From NCBI GenBank assembly GCA_001768125.1, contig MENB01000007.1, positions 2,300 to 8,070 of the forward strand: a DNA stretch of 5,771 nt, in the 5' to 3' direction. The notes beneath the pieces are model-generated. The model made no database searches and was not told where the DNA came from. It saw only the letters and a list, made by a program, of their open reading frames with translations. The stretch is from Armatimonadetes bacterium RBG_19FT_COMBO_69_19 (GTDB taxonomy: Bacteria; Sysuimicrobiota; Sysuimicrobiia; Sysuimicrobiales; Kaftiobacteriaceae). The first letter of the stretch is position 1. Every line of letters starts with the position of its first letter. Both the position numbers and the translations under genes were made by a program. Shown here one piece after another: positions 1 through 5,061 of this stretch.

Positions 1-722
1 AGATCCACAGCATGGAAGGGCGCACCTCGCGGTGCACCTTCCGCCGCGAGGGCCGGGTCCTCGGCAAGGTGACCCTGCCAGTGCCCGGACGCTACAACAT
101 CCGCAACGCGCTCGCCGCGACCGCGGTGGGCCTCGAGGTCGGTCTGGCCTTCGAGCAGGTCGGCGACGCACTCGCCCAGTTCCGCGGGGTGCACCGCCGC
201 TTCGACGTCCGCGGCGAGGTCGGCGGCATCATGGTCGTGGACGACTACGCGCATAACCCGATCAAGGTCGCCGCGGTGCTGCGTGCGGCGAAGGAGTGCT
301 GGCCGGACCGCCGCGTCGTGGCGGTGTTCCAGCCGCACCGGTACACGCGAACGAAGACCACCCACCGGCGGTTCAGCCCGGCCTTCCAGGACGCCGACGA
401 GTTGCTGATCACGCAGATCTATGCCGCCGACGAGGAGCCGATCCCCGGGGTCACCGCGGCGCTGATCGTGGACGCGGTCCGCGCGCACCGGCCGGTGGCG
501 TTCATCGAGGACGCCGCCGCGGTCGTGGACTATCTGGCCCCGCGGCTGCGCACGGGGGACCTCGTCCTGACCCTCGGCGCCGGGGACATCTGGCAGGTCG
601 CCGACCGTCTGGTCGAGGCGCTGCGGGTCCGCCATCGCGCCGCAGCGAACGGCGACCGCACATCCGGCGCCGCGGACGGCCTCCTCCCGCCCCCGCAGGC
701 CGTCTCGCCGGACGTTCGCTAG
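1..722 (+). CDS. murC: UDP-N-acetylmuramate--L-alanine ligase (MurC), C-terminal part; 5' end outside window
   Basis: MurC is the cytoplasmic ATP-dependent ligase that adds L-alanine to UDP-MurNAc, the first step of stem-peptide assembly. The frame is open from base 3 with no stop before the left edge, so the ATG at 12 is internal. The N-terminal nucleotide-binding domain and the P-loop are missing. Visible, numbering from that ATG, are the end of the central domain (PGRYNIRNALAA, residues 25-36), GVHRRF (59-64), and the C-terminal Mur ligase domain with DDYAHNP (77-83), FQPHRYTRT (106-114) and LTLGAGDIW (186-194). The pattern of RRF, FQPHR and GAGDI, with murB next door, separates MurC from MurD, MurE and MurF. 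The usual HHPTE stretch reads HNPIK, and the usual PGxHN reads PGRYN. After about residue 205 there is a Pro/Ala-rich tail of about 30 residues beyond the normal end of the fold. The stop is TAG at 720-722. Confidence 0.95.
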   Translation, partial: IHSMEGRTSRCTFRREGRVLGKVTLPVPGRYNIRNALAATAVGLEVGLAFEQVGDALAQFRGVHRRFDVRGEVGGIMVVDDYAHNPIKVAAVLRAAKECWPDRRVVAVFQPHRYTRTKTTHRRFSPAFQDADELLITQIYAADEEPIPGVTAALIVDAVRAHRPVAFIEDAAAVVDYLAPRLRTGDLVLTLGAGDIWQVADRLVEALRVRHRAAANGDRTSGAADGLLPPPQAVSPDVR

Positions 723-725
723 GCC

Positions 726-733
726 GGGGAGGG
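726..733 (+). promoter_or_regulatory. Ribosome binding site for murB (GGGGAGGG)
   Basis: GGGGAGGG lies 5 bases before the GTG at 739 and only 3 bases after the murC stop. It fixes the non-ATG start of murB. The 16-base murC-murB gap leaves no room for a promoter, so the two genes are almost certainly co-transcribed. Confidence 0.8.
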
Positions 734-738
734 CATCG

Positions 739-1665
739 GTGACGACCCAGACGGCGAAGCTGGCGGAGGCCTTGCGCGCGCGGTGTCGCGACGTGCGGGA
801 AGCCGAGCTCCTGCGCAAGCACGTCACGTTCCGCATCGGCGGCCCCGCGGATATCCTCCTCGTGCCCCGGTCCATCGACGAGCTGCGCGCGGTGGCCGGT
901 TACCTGTTCTCTGAGCGGCTGCCGTTCGTCGTGCTGGGCGCAGGCAGCAACGCCCTCATTTCCGATGCCGGCATCCGCGGCATCGTCATCAAGATCGGCA
1001 AGGGGCTGGATCGGATCGCTTACGAGGACGAGACGATCATCGCGGAAGCGGGCGTGGGGCTTCCCCACCTCGCGCGTGAAGCGGCGACCCGGGGCCTGTC
1101 GGGGCTCGAGTTCGCCGCGGGCATCCCCGCCTCCGTGGGCGGCGCGGCCGTCATGAACGCCGGCGCGCATGGACACGCGATGCAGGAGATCGTCCGGTCG
1201 GTGCGCGCCGTGATGTCCGCCGGCGAGACGGTCTTCGACTCGCCGGCGCTACAGTACGGGTACCGCACCAGCATTCTCCAGCGGGAGCCTGCAGTCGTCC
1301 TTGAGGTGACCTTGCGCCTGACGGCGGCCGATCCCGCGTCCGTCCGCCGCCGAACGGACGAATGGCTGCGCCATCGCGGGGAGACGCAGCCGATCGGCCC
1401 CCCGAGCTCCGGATGCGTCTTCCGCAATCCGGTCGCCGATCATGCCGGACGGCTGATCGACCTGGCCGGAGCGAAGGGCCTCGCGGTCGGAGGCGCGCGC
1501 GTGTCCGAGCTGCACGCGAACTACATCCTGAATACCGGCGAGGCCACGGCCGCCGACGTCGTGGGCCTCATGAACAAGGTGTCGGCGCTCGTGATGGAGA
1601 AGTGCGGAAAGCGGTTGGAACCCGAGATCAAGTTCCTGGGGGAGTTTCCGGAGCAGCAGCGATAA
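739..1665 (+). CDS. murB: UDP-N-acetylenolpyruvoylglucosamine reductase (MurB)
   Basis: MurB is the cytoplasmic FAD enzyme that reduces UDP-GlcNAc-enolpyruvate to UDP-MurNAc with NADPH, giving the substrate of MurC encoded just upstream. The protein is 308 residues, the usual length for the shorter type II form. The FAD-binding motifs are TFRIGGPA (30-37), LGAGSN (66-71) and IPASVGGAAVMNAGAHG (129-145). The substrate-domain motif YGYRTS (173-178) carries the Tyr-Arg pair. PSSGCVFRNP (222-231) holds the proton-donor position, and LEPE (293-296) carries the conserved Glu near the C terminus. The donor position, Ser229 in E. coli MurB, is Cys226 here; I recall Cys also occurring in other type II enzymes. 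The GTG start at 739 is chosen because of the strong SD 5 bases before it and because the resulting N terminus matches the family. The stop is TAA at 1663-1665. Confidence 0.96.
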   Translation: MTTQTAKLAEALRARCRDVREAELLRKHVTFRIGGPADILLVPRSIDELRAVAGYLFSERLPFVVLGAGSNALISDAGIRGIVIKIGKGLDRIAYEDETIIAEAGVGLPHLAREAATRGLSGLEFAAGIPASVGGAAVMNAGAHGHAMQEIVRSVRAVMSAGETVFDSPALQYGYRTSILQREPAVVLEVTLRLTAADPASVRRRTDEWLRHRGETQPIGPPSSGCVFRNPVADHAGRLIDLAGAKGLAVGGARVSELHANYILNTGEATAADVVGLMNKVSALVMEKCGKRLEPEIKFLGEFPEQQR

Positions 1666-1708
1666 TCGCCTAATCGTCGCACCTGTCACCGTCGCATCCA
1701 ACGCACCC
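1666..1708 (+). other. murB-ftsQ spacer without a Shine-Dalgarno
   Basis: These 43 bases are pyrimidine-rich and contain no G-rich stretch able to pair with the 16S anti-SD. They hold two small direct repeats, TAATCG at 1663-1668 and 1671-1676, and GTCGCA at 1676-1681 and 1691-1696. GATAAT at 1661-1666 resembles a -10 box, but I find no acceptable -35 partner, so no promoter is called. Confidence 0.5.
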
Positions 1709-2527
1709 ATGGCCACACTCTCCGCCGCACGCGCCCAGCCGGCCGCCGTCTCTCCGACGGCGGAACCCGCCCCCGTACCCCGCGGGCCCATCGAAACATT
1801 GTCGGTGTTGCTGCGTTTCGGCGCGGTCATGGCCGTCGTGCTGGCCGCGGCCTCGCTGCCCGCGTCATCGCTCATCGGCGTCCGTCGGGTCGTGGTGGTG
1901 GGCGCGCGCACGGTGTCCGCCGCCGACATCGTGTCCCGATCGGGGATCCGCCCCGGAGACCGACTGCTCGGGATCTCGACGGCGCGCGCAGCGGCACGCG
2001 TCCGAACCCTTCCCCGGGTCGCCCGGGCCGAGGTGTCGATCGGGCTCGGCGGAGCCGTGACGATCCACGTAGCAGAGCGCCGGCCCTATGCGGCCGTCGC
2101 TCTCCGGGGGCGCTACCTCCTCCTCGATGCCTCGGGCGTCGTGATCGATACCGTCCCCGCGGCGGGGCGGCTGCCGGTCGTGGCCGCCGAGCGCCTCAGG
2201 CCGGCCTGGTTGCAGATGGGCGATCGGTTGCCCGAACCCCGCGTGCTGCTGGCGGTCAAGGCCCTGGGGGATCTACCCCGAGAAGTGCTTGCCCCCGGCG
2301 TGAAGATCCGTCCCGCCGCAACCGGCGAGCTGGCGCTCGTGACGCCCGATGGCATCACCGTTCGCCTGGGGCCGCTGCGGGGCCTGCGTGAGCGCGCGGC
2401 GCTGCTCCCCCAGCTCCTCACGGCCGTGCGCAAGCGCGGCGTGCCCGTGGAGTACCTCGACCTGCGATTCTCCGGCAACGTGGTGATGAAGCCCGCGACC
2501 TGGCCGGGGGCAGGAGAACGACCTTGA
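1709..2527 (+). CDS. ftsQ: Cell division protein FtsQ/DivIB
   Basis: FtsQ (DivIB) is the bitopic divisome protein that binds FtsB/FtsL (DivIC/FtsL) and links the Z-ring to septal wall synthesis. The 272-residue protein shows a Pro/Ala-rich cytoplasmic tail (1-33), one membrane segment (about 36-57) and a POTRA domain. The POTRA domain starts at SLIGVRRVVVVGARTVSAAD (54-73), passes through GDRLLGI (83-89) and ends near the VAERRPYA stretch (121-128). A beta domain follows with YLLLDASGVVI (136-146), ending in the family signature YLDLRFSGNVVMKP (249-262). Order and length are normal for the family. ATG 1709 is the first start codon in the frame; the frame is open back to 1595 but has no ATG, GTG or TTG there. 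No SD precedes it. A later start such as Met41 would cut into the membrane segment. Its position between murB and ftsA supports the call. Confidence 0.93.
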   Translation: MATLSAARAQPAAVSPTAEPAPVPRGPIETLSVLLRFGAVMAVVLAAASLPASSLIGVRRVVVVGARTVSAADIVSRSGIRPGDRLLGISTARAAARVRTLPRVARAEVSIGLGGAVTIHVAERRPYAAVALRGRYLLLDASGVVIDTVPAAGRLPVVAAERLRPAWLQMGDRLPEPRVLLAVKALGDLPREVLAPGVKIRPAATGELALVTPDGITVRLGPLRGLRERAALLPQLLTAVRKRGVPVEYLDLRFSGNVVMKPATWPGAGERP

Positions 2528-2553
2528 GAGTGGAATCTTGCCACAAGATATAG
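2524..2553 (+). CDS. Possible mini-ORF of 9 codons overlapping the ftsQ stop (speculative)
   Basis: AGGAGA at 2512-2517 lies 6 bases before a TTG at 2524, which overlaps the ftsQ stop as TTGA. The frame encodes LRVESCHKI (first residue Met if initiated) and ends at TAG 2551-2553. SD, spacing and stop-start overlap look like a translationally coupled start, but there is no known product. The frame continues in phase into the next mini-ORF after this single TAG. It could be a leader peptide, a remnant or chance. Only sequence signals support it. Confidence 0.25.
   Translation: MRVESCHKI
2535..2549. repeat. 15-bp palindrome ATCTTG-CCA-CAAGAT upstream of ftsA
   Basis: This is a perfect inverted repeat with 6-bp arms and a 3-base centre. 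It lies between ftsQ and ftsA and overlaps the candidate -10 region and mini-ORF A. As DNA it has the size of a dimeric regulator site. As RNA it would form only a weak 6-bp hairpin with a tight loop and no U-run, so a terminator is unlikely. I recognise no specific regulator consensus. Confidence 0.6.
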
Positions 2554-2565
2554 GGGAATCGGCGC

Positions 2566-2610
2566 ATGAACCATACCAGATGTAGTCTTCCGGCGGCGGA
2601 GAGCTGGTGA
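2566..2610 (+). CDS. Possible 14-residue leader ORF overlapping the ftsA start (speculative)
   Basis: ATG 2566 follows AGGGGA (2552-2557) at 8 bases and encodes [14 protein letters not shown]. Its stop TGA at 2608-2610 overlaps the ftsA GTG as GTGA. That arrangement is typical of translational coupling, in which ribosomes ending here restart on ftsA. The peptide resembles nothing I know. It is in phase with the 9-codon ORF before it, and the two are separated by one TAG and four sense codons. A chance ORF of 14 codons is common, so the evidence is the combination of SD, spacing and overlap. Confidence 0.3.
   Translation: MNHTRCSLPAAESW
2598..2603 (+). promoter_or_regulatory. Ribosome binding site for ftsA (GGAGAG)
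   Basis: GGAGAG ends 3 bases before the GTG at 2607 and favours that start. A second option is GGTGAG (2606-2611), 4 bases before the ATG at 2616, which would give a protein 3 residues shorter. Both starts are downstream of, or overlapping, the stop of the small leader ORF. Confidence 0.55.
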
Positions 2611-3854
2611 GCGGCATGTCGTCGCGCAAGGAACACATCGTCGGCCTGGACATCGGGACGACGAAGGTCTGCGCGGTCGTCGGCGAGGTGGACGAAGACA
2701 GCGACGTGCAGATCTCCGGGGTGGGCCTGGTGCCGTCCTCCGGAATCCGCAAAGGGATCGTCGTCGACCTGGACGCCACCACGCGCGCCATCGAGGAAGC
2801 GGTGGATCGCGCGGAGCGGATGGCCGGCATGAAGGTCGGTTCCCTCTACGTCGGCGTATCGGGCGAGCACATCGCGTCCACGAACTCCCGCGGTGTCGTT
2901 GCGATCAGCCGGGGCGATCACGAGATCGCCTCCGGCGACGTGGAGCGGGTGGTGGATGCGGCGCGGATGGCGGCCCTGCCGGCGAGCGACCGCGAGATCG
3001 TGCACCTGCTGCCGCGTGGGTTCGTCGTGGACGGCCACGACGGCGTGCACAATCCGGTCGGGATGTACGGCGCCCGCCTCGAGGTGGAGGCGCACATCGT
3101 CACCGGTACCTCGACCGTGCTGGCCAACCTCATGAAGTGCGTGCAGCGGGCCGGTCTGGAGGTGGACGAGGTCGTGCTCGAGCCGCTCGCCTCCGCGGAG
3201 GCCGCGCTGACCCCGGCGGAGCGGGAACTGGGCGTCGTCATCGCGGACATCGGCGGGGGCACCACGTCGCTGGGCGTCTTCGCCAGCGGCGGGCTCACGC
3301 ACACGGCCATCCTGCCGATCGGCGGCCACCACATCACGAGCGACATCGCGGTGGGGCTGCGCACCCCGGTGGCCGAGGCGGAGAAGCTCAAGATCCGCTT
3401 CGGCGCCGCGACGGCGGCGGAGGCGAGCGAGGGTGAGCTCATCGAGGTGTTCAACGTCGGCGACCGGGAGCCGCGCATCCTCCCGCGCCGGGTGCTGTGC
3501 GAGATCATCGAGCCGCGCCTGCAGGAGATCAGCAACCTCCTGCGGCTGCAGATCCGGCGCAGCGGCTACGCGCACCTCGTCCCGGCGGGCGTCGTGCTGA
3601 CCGGGGGCACCGCGCTGCTGCGCGGCATCGCGCGCTTCTTGAGCGAGAAGCTCGAGCTGCCCGCCCGCGTCGGGTTGCCCGAACACGTCGGCGGTCTGAC
3701 CGACGCGGTGAGCAGCCCGATCTACGCCACCGGCGTCGGTCTCGTGCTCTATGCCGTGCACCACCGCGGCGCCCGCGTCGTGCGGCACACCAACGGCCAC
3801 GGGTTCTGGGGCCGGATGCGCGGGTGGATGCGGGAGATGGTTTCCGGAGTCTGA
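2607..3854 (+). CDS. ftsA: Cell division protein FtsA
   Basis: FtsA is the actin-like ATPase that tethers FtsZ to the inner face of the membrane and helps recruit later divisome proteins. The protein is 415 residues, within the usual range. Visible in order are phosphate-1 LDIGTTK (14-20), the FtsA-type region [18 protein letters not shown] (45-62), and the FtsA-specific 1C subdomain at about 85-165, starting at VSGEHI (84-89). Phosphate-2 is [10 protein letters not shown] (214-223). The adenosine motif is [10 protein letters not shown] (331-340), followed by YATGVGL (373-379). After a linker of about 17 residues the protein ends in [14 protein letters not shown] (399-412), an amphipathic membrane-targeting helix. 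All actin-fold motifs are intact. The start is GTG 2607, or ATG 2616. The stop is TGA at 3852-3854. The gene is followed directly by ftsZ, its binding partner. Confidence 0.97.
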   Translation: MSGMSSRKEHIVGLDIGTTKVCAVVGEVDEDSDVQISGVGLVPSSGIRKGIVVDLDATTRAIEEAVDRAERMAGMKVGSLYVGVSGEHIASTNSRGVVAISRGDHEIASGDVERVVDAARMAALPASDREIVHLLPRGFVVDGHDGVHNPVGMYGARLEVEAHIVTGTSTVLANLMKCVQRAGLEVDEVVLEPLASAEAALTPAERELGVVIADIGGGTTSLGVFASGGLTHTAILPIGGHHITSDIAVGLRTPVAEAEKLKIRFGAATAAEASEGELIEVFNVGDREPRILPRRVLCEIIEPRLQEISNLLRLQIRRSGYAHLVPAGVVLTGGTALLRGIARFLSEKLELPARVGLPEHVGGLTDAVSSPIYATGVGLVLYAVHHRGARVVRHTNGHGFWGRMRGWMREMVSGV

Positions 3855-3884
3855 TCGCGACAGATCCAGCACCAAACGCAGCAG

Positions 3885-3898
3885 GGACCGCGCGGTCC
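3885..3898. repeat. Perfect 14-bp palindrome GGACCGCGCGGTCC before ftsZ
   Basis: This self-complementary sequence lies in the 61-base ftsA-ftsZ gap and ends 3 bases before the G-run of the ftsZ SD. In RNA it can fold as a 5-bp GC stem (GGACC/GGTCC) with a GCGC loop. No U-run follows, so it is not an intrinsic terminator. It could be an operator, a processing site, or an element that affects ftsZ translation. Confidence 0.6.
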
Positions 3899-3906
3899 AA
3901 AGGGGG
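3899..3906 (+). promoter_or_regulatory. Ribosome binding site for ftsZ (AAAGGGGG)
   Basis: AAAGGGGG lies 9 bases before ATG 3916 and supports that start. The frame is also open upstream inside ftsA, but a protein starting there would lack any SD and carry an unconserved extension. Confidence 0.7.
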
Positions 3907-3915
3907 CATCAAACG

Positions 3916-4974
3916 ATGGCGCACGCTGATCGCGATCTCCGCAGGTACGCGGCGATCAAGGTGGTCGGAGTCGGCGGCGGCGGCAGCAACGCGGTGAACC
4001 GCATGATCAGCGCCGGGCTGCGCGGGGTCGAGTTCATCGCGATCAACACCGACGCCCAGGCGCTGGCGATGAGCAACGCCGACAAGAAGATCCACGTCGG
4101 CAGCAAGATCACGAAAGGGCTGGGCGCCGGGGGCGACCCCGAGGTCGGGCGCCAGGCCGCGGAGGAGAGCAAGGAGGACCTCACCGAGGCGCTCGAGGGG
4201 GCCGACATGGTCTTCGTCACGGCCGGCATGGGGGGCGGCACCGGCACGGGCGGGGCGCCGATCGTGGCCGAGGTAGCCCGCCAGCTCAATGCGCTGACCA
4301 TCGGCGTCGTGACGAAGCCGTTCTCCTTCGAGGGGCGGCGCCGCGCGCAGGCCGGCGACGAGGGCGTGGCCAAGCTCAAGCAGAAGGTGAATACCCTCAT
4401 TACGATTCCCAACGACCGGCTGCTGCAGATCATCGACCGTACCGCCACGGTGATCGAGGCGTTCCGCACGGCGGACGACGTCCTGCGCCAGGGCGTGCAG
4501 GGCATCGCCGACCTCATCACCGTGCCCGGGTTGATCAACCTGGACTTCGCCGACGTGCGCACGATCATGCACGAGGCGGGCTCGGCGCTGATCGGCATCG
4601 GTGTGGGGAGCGGGGAAGACCGGGCGATCCGGGCCGCGCAGGCCGCGATCAGCAGCCCGCTGCTCGAGACCTCCATGCAGGGGGCGCGCGGCGTGCTGAT
4701 CAACGTCACGGGCGGGCTGGACCTCGGCCTGGTCGAGGTGAGCGAAGCGGCGCAGATCGTCCGGGAGGCCGCGGATCAGGATGCCAACATTATCTTCGGC
4801 GCGGTGATCGACGATAAGGTGGACGGCGAGGTGCGCATCACCGTCATCGCCACCGGGTTCGACGTCGCGAAGCGCCAGGACGAGGCCGACCTGCCGGAGC
4901 ACGACGAGATCGAGAACGGCGTGAAGAACCTCATCAACGACCTGGACATCCCCGCGTTCCTGCGCCGGCGCTGA
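3916..4974 (+). CDS. ftsZ: Cell division protein FtsZ
   Basis: FtsZ is the tubulin-like GTPase that polymerises into the cytokinetic Z-ring. The protein is 352 residues, somewhat short for the family. The nucleotide-binding N-terminal domain begins [17 protein letters not shown] (14-30). The tubulin signature [12 protein letters not shown] (104-115) and [14 protein letters not shown] (130-143) are intact. The T7 synergy loop NLDFAD (208-213) holds the catalytic aspartates that complete the GTPase site of the neighbouring subunit. The globular domain ends near VIATGF (310-315). Only about 25 residues of charged linker follow before the C-terminal conserved peptide [11 protein letters not shown] (342-352), which binds FtsA. 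The start is ATG 3916, supported by the SD and by the normal length of the N-terminal tail. The stop is TGA at 4972-4974. A hairpin follows 22 bases later. Confidence 0.98.
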   Translation: MAHADRDLRRYAAIKVVGVGGGGSNAVNRMISAGLRGVEFIAINTDAQALAMSNADKKIHVGSKITKGLGAGGDPEVGRQAAEESKEDLTEALEGADMVFVTAGMGGGTGTGGAPIVAEVARQLNALTIGVVTKPFSFEGRRRAQAGDEGVAKLKQKVNTLITIPNDRLLQIIDRTATVIEAFRTADDVLRQGVQGIADLITVPGLINLDFADVRTIMHEAGSALIGIGVGSGEDRAIRAAQAAISSPLLETSMQGARGVLINVTGGLDLGLVEVSEAAQIVREAADQDANIIFGAVIDDKVDGEVRITVIATGFDVAKRQDEADLPEHDEIENGVKNLINDLDIPAFLRRR

Positions 4975-4996
4975 GCCGTCGCGGCCGCGGGAAGAA

Positions 4997-5030
4997 GGAT
5001 AGGGGGGCGCGCGCGTCCCCCTATTCGTTT
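4997..5030 (+). terminator. Probable intrinsic terminator after ftsZ
   Basis: ATAGGGGG (4999-5006) pairs with CCCCCTAT (5017-5024). The stem extends inward through G5007-T5016, C5008-G5015 and G5009-C5014 to a CGCG loop, and outward by G4998-T5025 and G4997-C5026. This makes about 13 bp with two G-U wobbles. A short T-rich tail, TATTCGTTT (5022-5030), overlaps and follows the right arm. The tail is poor, but the stem is strong and starts 22 bases after the ftsZ stop, so it probably ends the dcw transcript. Confidence 0.65.
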
Positions 5031-5047
5031 GTGCGCGCGACCCCTAT
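4999..5047 (+). repeat. Near-direct repeat giving an alternative hairpin before the M50 gene
   Basis: The right arm of the terminator, GCGCGCGTCCCCCTAT (5009-5024), is nearly repeated as GCGCGCGACCCCTAT (5033-5047). The left arm can therefore pair instead with the second copy. ATAGGGG (4999-5005) would pair with CCCCTAT (5041-5047), and CGCGCGC (5008-5014) with GCGCGCG (5033-5039), across a small internal loop. CCCC at 5041-5044 can also pair with the GGGG of the SD at 5051-5054. These folds exclude one another. The pairings are read by eye and no energies were computed. Confidence 0.4.
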
Positions 5048-5050
5048 GAT
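5045..5050 (+). promoter_or_regulatory. Possible -10 box (TATGAT) for the M50 gene
   Basis: TATGAT matches TATAAT at 5 of 6 positions, and a promoter would be expected after the terminator. No good -35 box lies 15 to 19 bases upstream; that region is TATTCG/TTCGTT. A start point 6 to 8 bases downstream would leave a leader of only about 5 bases and would cut away the SD. This is a weak call. Confidence 0.2.
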
Positions 5051-5057
5051 GGGGAGG
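5051..5057 (+). promoter_or_regulatory. Ribosome binding site for the M50 protease gene (GGGGAGG)
   Basis: GGGGAGG ends 4 bases before ATG 5062 and supports that start over the in-frame ATGs at 5077 and 5086. The short spacing is acceptable. The out-of-frame ATGs at 5046 and 5049 have no SD. Confidence 0.7.
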
Positions 5058-5061
5058 ACCG

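Larger units (their letters stand above)
2524..2554 (+). promoter_or_regulatory. Weak candidate promoter for ftsA-ftsZ
   Basis: The gap after ftsQ is the most AT-rich stretch in the window: 32 of 60 bases in 2531-2590 are A or T. TTGAGA (2524-2529) resembles a -35 box and could pair with GATATA (2547-2552) at 17 bases or TATAGG (2549-2554) at 19 bases. Both matches are imperfect. The location suits the extra ftsAZ promoters known in other bacteria, but the call rests mainly on base composition. Confidence 0.25.

Noticed and set aside
12..14. ATG at 12 as the start of the first gene
   Set aside because: The frame is open through the left edge and the protein would lack the P-loop and half of the central domain. 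It is an internal Met of murC.
1661..1666. GATAAT as a -10 box for ftsQ
   Set aside because: It overlaps the murB stop codon and no acceptable -35 hexamer lies 16 to 19 bases upstream.
2418..3875. Long antisense open frame (485 codons) opposite ftsA, and a similar one of 457 codons at 3529-4902 opposite ftsZ
   Set aside because: Their products are rich in Arg, Ala, His and Asp with no recognisable domain. They mirror highly conserved genes whose GC-rich third positions suppress stops on the other strand.
3885..3898. The palindrome before ftsZ as a terminator after ftsA
   Set aside because: There is no T-run after it, the stem is only 5 bp, and the ftsZ SD follows at once.
3751..3915. Upstream extension of ftsZ to ATG 3751 inside ftsA
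   Set aside because: The extension overlaps conserved ftsA coding sequence, is Cys/Gly/Arg-rich, has no SD, and would place an unconserved tail before the FtsZ fold. ATG 3916 has an SD and a normal N terminus.
3851..3935. Ten-base direct repeat CTGATCGCGA at 3851-3860 and 3926-3935 flanking the ftsA-ftsZ gap
   Set aside because: One copy is in the ftsA stop region and the other in ftsZ coding sequence. It is short and contains common GATC/CGCG words, so chance is likely.
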